Notes under the pieces: model-generated
Database searches by the model: none
What the model was told of the DNA's origin: nothing
What the model saw: the letters and a program-made list of their open reading frames with translations, nothing else
Program-made: the position numbers and the translations under genes
Shown: positions 32,133-33,359 of the stretch, in pieces
Numbering within the stretch: position 1 is the first letter of the stretch
How the letters are laid out: the number at the start of each line of letters is the position of its first letter
Origin: Paenibacillus whitsoniae
Lineage (GTDB): Bacteria > Bacillota > Bacilli > Paenibacillales > NBRC-103111
DNA: 33,359 nucleotides
Assembly (NCBI RefSeq): GCF_003955665.1
Contig: NZ_RXHU01000083.1
Coordinates: 3,262 to 36,620 of the forward strand
Direction: 5' to 3'

Positions 32133-32192
32133 AAAACCTCCTTGCTGCATCAAGTTAAGTATCCCTTTAGCTTGATTATACGAGGAGGTTTT
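32133..32192. repeat. Nested inverted repeat around the kinase promoter and ribosome binding site
   Basis: Outer arms AAAACCTCCT (32133-32142) and AGGAGGTTTT (32183-32192) are perfect complements, and inner arms ATCAAG (32149-32154) and CTTGAT (32171-32176) lie within them. The outer proximal arm is the kinase Shine-Dalgarno sequence; the distal arm lies between the -35 and -10 boxes. Confidence 0.85.
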
Positions 32193-32203
32193 CTATCTGT
32201 ACA
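32175..32203 (-). promoter_or_regulatory. Predicted promoter of the kinase gene
   Basis: Minus strand: TGTACA (32203-32198), 17 bases, perfect TATAAT (32180-32175). The -35 matches at four of six positions. The transcript would start near 32168 with a leader of about 41 bases. Confidence 0.5.
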
Positions 32204-32220
32204 TCATTTATTTCCAAAAC

Positions 32221-33258
32221 TTATAACTTTTGCAAATACAGTGTCAGCTCTTCCCGATTGTGAAACAACTGCTTCGCTTTGAGCAGAAACAACGAAGGCT
32301 CTAGAATGCGCAAAATATCCCGCACCGTCTGGAACGGCTTCTTGTGCATCAGCTTCACGGTAATAATTGCCGTGCCGCCGCTTTGCAGCGCATACAGCAG
32401 ATCGGCTACCAATCGCCCCATTTGGCGCGGGTCCCAACTCATGTCGCAGACGAGCAAATCGAACTCATCGTTGCGCAGCTTTACGTCGCCGGCATTTTTC
32501 TTCAAAATGGTCAGCTTCGGATGGCCTTGCAGCTTCGGACTCATTGCTGCCGGGTCAATCGCCGTTACTTTAAGCCCGCGTTCGAGCAGCAAAGATGTCC
32601 AGCCGCCGGGCGCTGCCCCAACGTCGAGCGCGGTTCTGGCGACGCTGAAATCAATGCCGAAGCGCTGCTCCGCTTCCAGCAATTTGAATTTGGCACGGGA
32701 AATCTGGTCTTCCTCTTTCATAAAACGGATCGCGCCGCCCGACCAGTCGGACAAATTGTCCGCAGGCCTGGAAATGCCGATGTAGAGCGTTTTGGCGCCT
32801 ATATAAACGGATATGATCTTGTCGGCGTAGCGCACAACGGGCTCAGCTCCAAGCTCGCCGGCGATTACCTCGTCGAGCGCTGCTTTCATTGCGAAAGGGG
32901 CATACGGCAGCTGCACTCGTTCGTCCTTGCGGATCTGCACGGCAATTTTCTCATGAGCGCCGGCCAGCCCCGCGGCATGGGCTTCGCGAAGCCACACCTG
33001 CACTTGCCTCAGATCCTCCTCAGAGCTCGTATGCTCCCAGGTCTGATGAACCGGCTGCAGATGTCTTAGAAAAATCGGCTCCTGCTCAAGCAGCGTGCCA
33101 AGCGCATTCTCCGTTTCAGGCGGGACTTGAAACCAGAACACCTCTGTCGGCACGATCAGCGAAAATTTGGCCGCAGGAAACAATTTGCGAATCTCATCCT
33201 GCGCGTACTGCGCGAACCCGTGATTCGAGGTTCCGATAAACGTAGTCAATACAGTCAT
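32221..33258 (-). CDS. RlmM-like SAM-dependent 2'-O-methyltransferase
   Basis: The 345-residue protein pairs an N-terminal THUMP-like region (about 1-160) with a C-terminal FtsJ/RrmJ-type methyltransferase domain. The SAM motif LDVGAAPGGW is at 211-220, and the K-D-K-E catalytic tetrad of ribose 2'-O-methyltransferases is visible: Lys192 (SRAKFKLLEAE), Asp272 (CDMSW), Lys302 (ITVKLM) and Glu336 or Glu337 (NREELTL). This domain order matches E. coli RlmM, which methylates C2498 of 23S rRNA, but the target here is not proven. The ATG at 33258 has AAAGGATG seven bases upstream. It ends 95 bases before the kinase start. Confidence 0.88.
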   Translation of the reverse strand: MTVLTTFIGTSNHGFAQYAQDEIRKLFPAAKFSLIVPTEVFWFQVPPETENALGTLLEQEPIFLRHLQPVHQTWEHTSSEEDLRQVQVWLREAHAAGLAGAHEKIAVQIRKDERVQLPYAPFAMKAALDEVIAGELGAEPVVRYADKIISVYIGAKTLYIGISRPADNLSDWSGGAIRFMKEEDQISRAKFKLLEAEQRFGIDFSVARTALDVGAAPGGWTSLLLERGLKVTAIDPAAMSPKLQGHPKLTILKKNAGDVKLRNDEFDLLVCDMSWDPRQMGRLVADLLYALQSGGTAIITVKLMHKKPFQTVRDILRILEPSLFLLKAKQLFHNREELTLYLQKL

Positions 33259-33297
33259 AAAAGCATCCTTTGCAACTCAATCTTGTTAGAGGAAGTT

Positions 33298-33313
33298 AAA
33301 AAAGTCGTCTTTT
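33298..33313 (-). terminator. Weak hairpin upstream of the methyltransferase gene
   Basis: On the minus strand AAAAG-acga-CTTTT is followed by TT. The five-base stem is weak, but it lies three bases past a TGA that could end an incoming gene. Confidence 0.3.
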
Positions 33314-33315
33314 GA

Positions 33316-33357
33316 TCACGGTGTAATCCATGAAGCAAACTCGACATCGAATCTTGC
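33316..33357 (-). other. Possible 3' end of a gene entering from the right edge
   Basis: One minus-strand frame reads ARFDVEFASWITP and then TGA at 33316-33318, just before a weak terminator-like hairpin. The peptide looks protein-like, but 13 codons are too few to be sure. A different frame is also open to the methyltransferase start, so either may be chance. Confidence 0.3.
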
Positions 33358-33359
33358 GT

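Noticed and set aside
32127..32153. Longer kinase start at 32153 or the ATG at 32150
   Set aside because: Neither has a ribosome binding site, while the TTG at 32126 follows a perfect GGAGG at suitable distance.
33259..33357. Open frame in minus strand overlapping the methyltransferase ATG (ATGA)
   Set aside because: The frame is open over 33 codons, but a second frame with a TGA and hairpin looks equally good, so neither can be called.
1..33359. tRNA or rRNA genes, CRISPR arrays, insertion sequences, phage genes
   Set aside because: No cloverleaf, conserved rRNA segment, repeat-spacer pattern, transposase or integrase motif was seen on either strand.

Overview
The window looks like a chromosomal segment of a Paenibacillus-like endospore-forming Firmicute (order Bacillales, probably family Paenibacillaceae). 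The reasons are strong GGAGG-type ribosome binding sites, frequent TTG/GTG starts, a KapB-type sporulation phosphorelay protein, B. subtilis-type ABC-F proteins (YkpA, YfmR, YfmM), a secretin-less Tad pilus locus, and an LplB/YtcP-type sugar importer with a membrane-bound AraC regulator. Most genes lie on the minus strand; only four callable genes are on the plus strand. No rRNA, tRNA, CRISPR array, insertion sequence or phage gene was seen.

Layout. 1-2057 (minus): a Gfo/Idh/MocA oxidoreductase, a TRIC/UPF0126 membrane protein and a truncated unknown gene, probably one operon. 2300-2521 (plus): a 73-aa orphan ORF containing a perfect 25-bp palindrome. 2533-3825 (minus): an unknown 178-aa protein, a small thioredoxin-like protein and KapB. 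3880-4092 (plus): a basic 70-aa protein. 4194-10819 (minus): three ABC-F ATPases in 6.6 kb together with an M42 aminopeptidase and a Dabb-domain protein.

10913-21198 (minus): a ten-gene Tad/Flp type IVb pilus operon. In transcription order it encodes TadZ/CpaE-like ATPase, TadA, TadB, TadC, Flp1 pilin, a TadE-like protein, a 752-aa TadG-like coiled-coil protein, a second TadE-like protein, an A24 prepilin peptidase, and a membrane-anchored FHA protein. Its promoter sits on the stop codon of the upstream gene, and an intrinsic terminator lies between that promoter and the first ribosome binding site, suggesting attenuation.

21324-29756: a glycan-use cluster. It holds a cytoplasmic GH20 hexosaminidase, a solute-binding lipoprotein and two permeases (minus), and, divergently, a membrane AraC regulator and a CBM9-like protein (plus). 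No transport ATPase is encoded, so a shared MsmX-type ATPase is likely. 29853-33258 (minus): an acyl-CoA thioesterase, a Hanks-type Ser/Thr kinase fused to a degenerate MinD/TadZ-like domain, and an RlmM-like methyltransferase.

The most interesting idea is that the kinase with its TadZ-like pseudo-ATPase tail and the FHA protein that ends the Tad operon form a Ser/Thr phosphorylation circuit controlling the pilus. This is inference from domain content; nothing in the sequence alone proves it.
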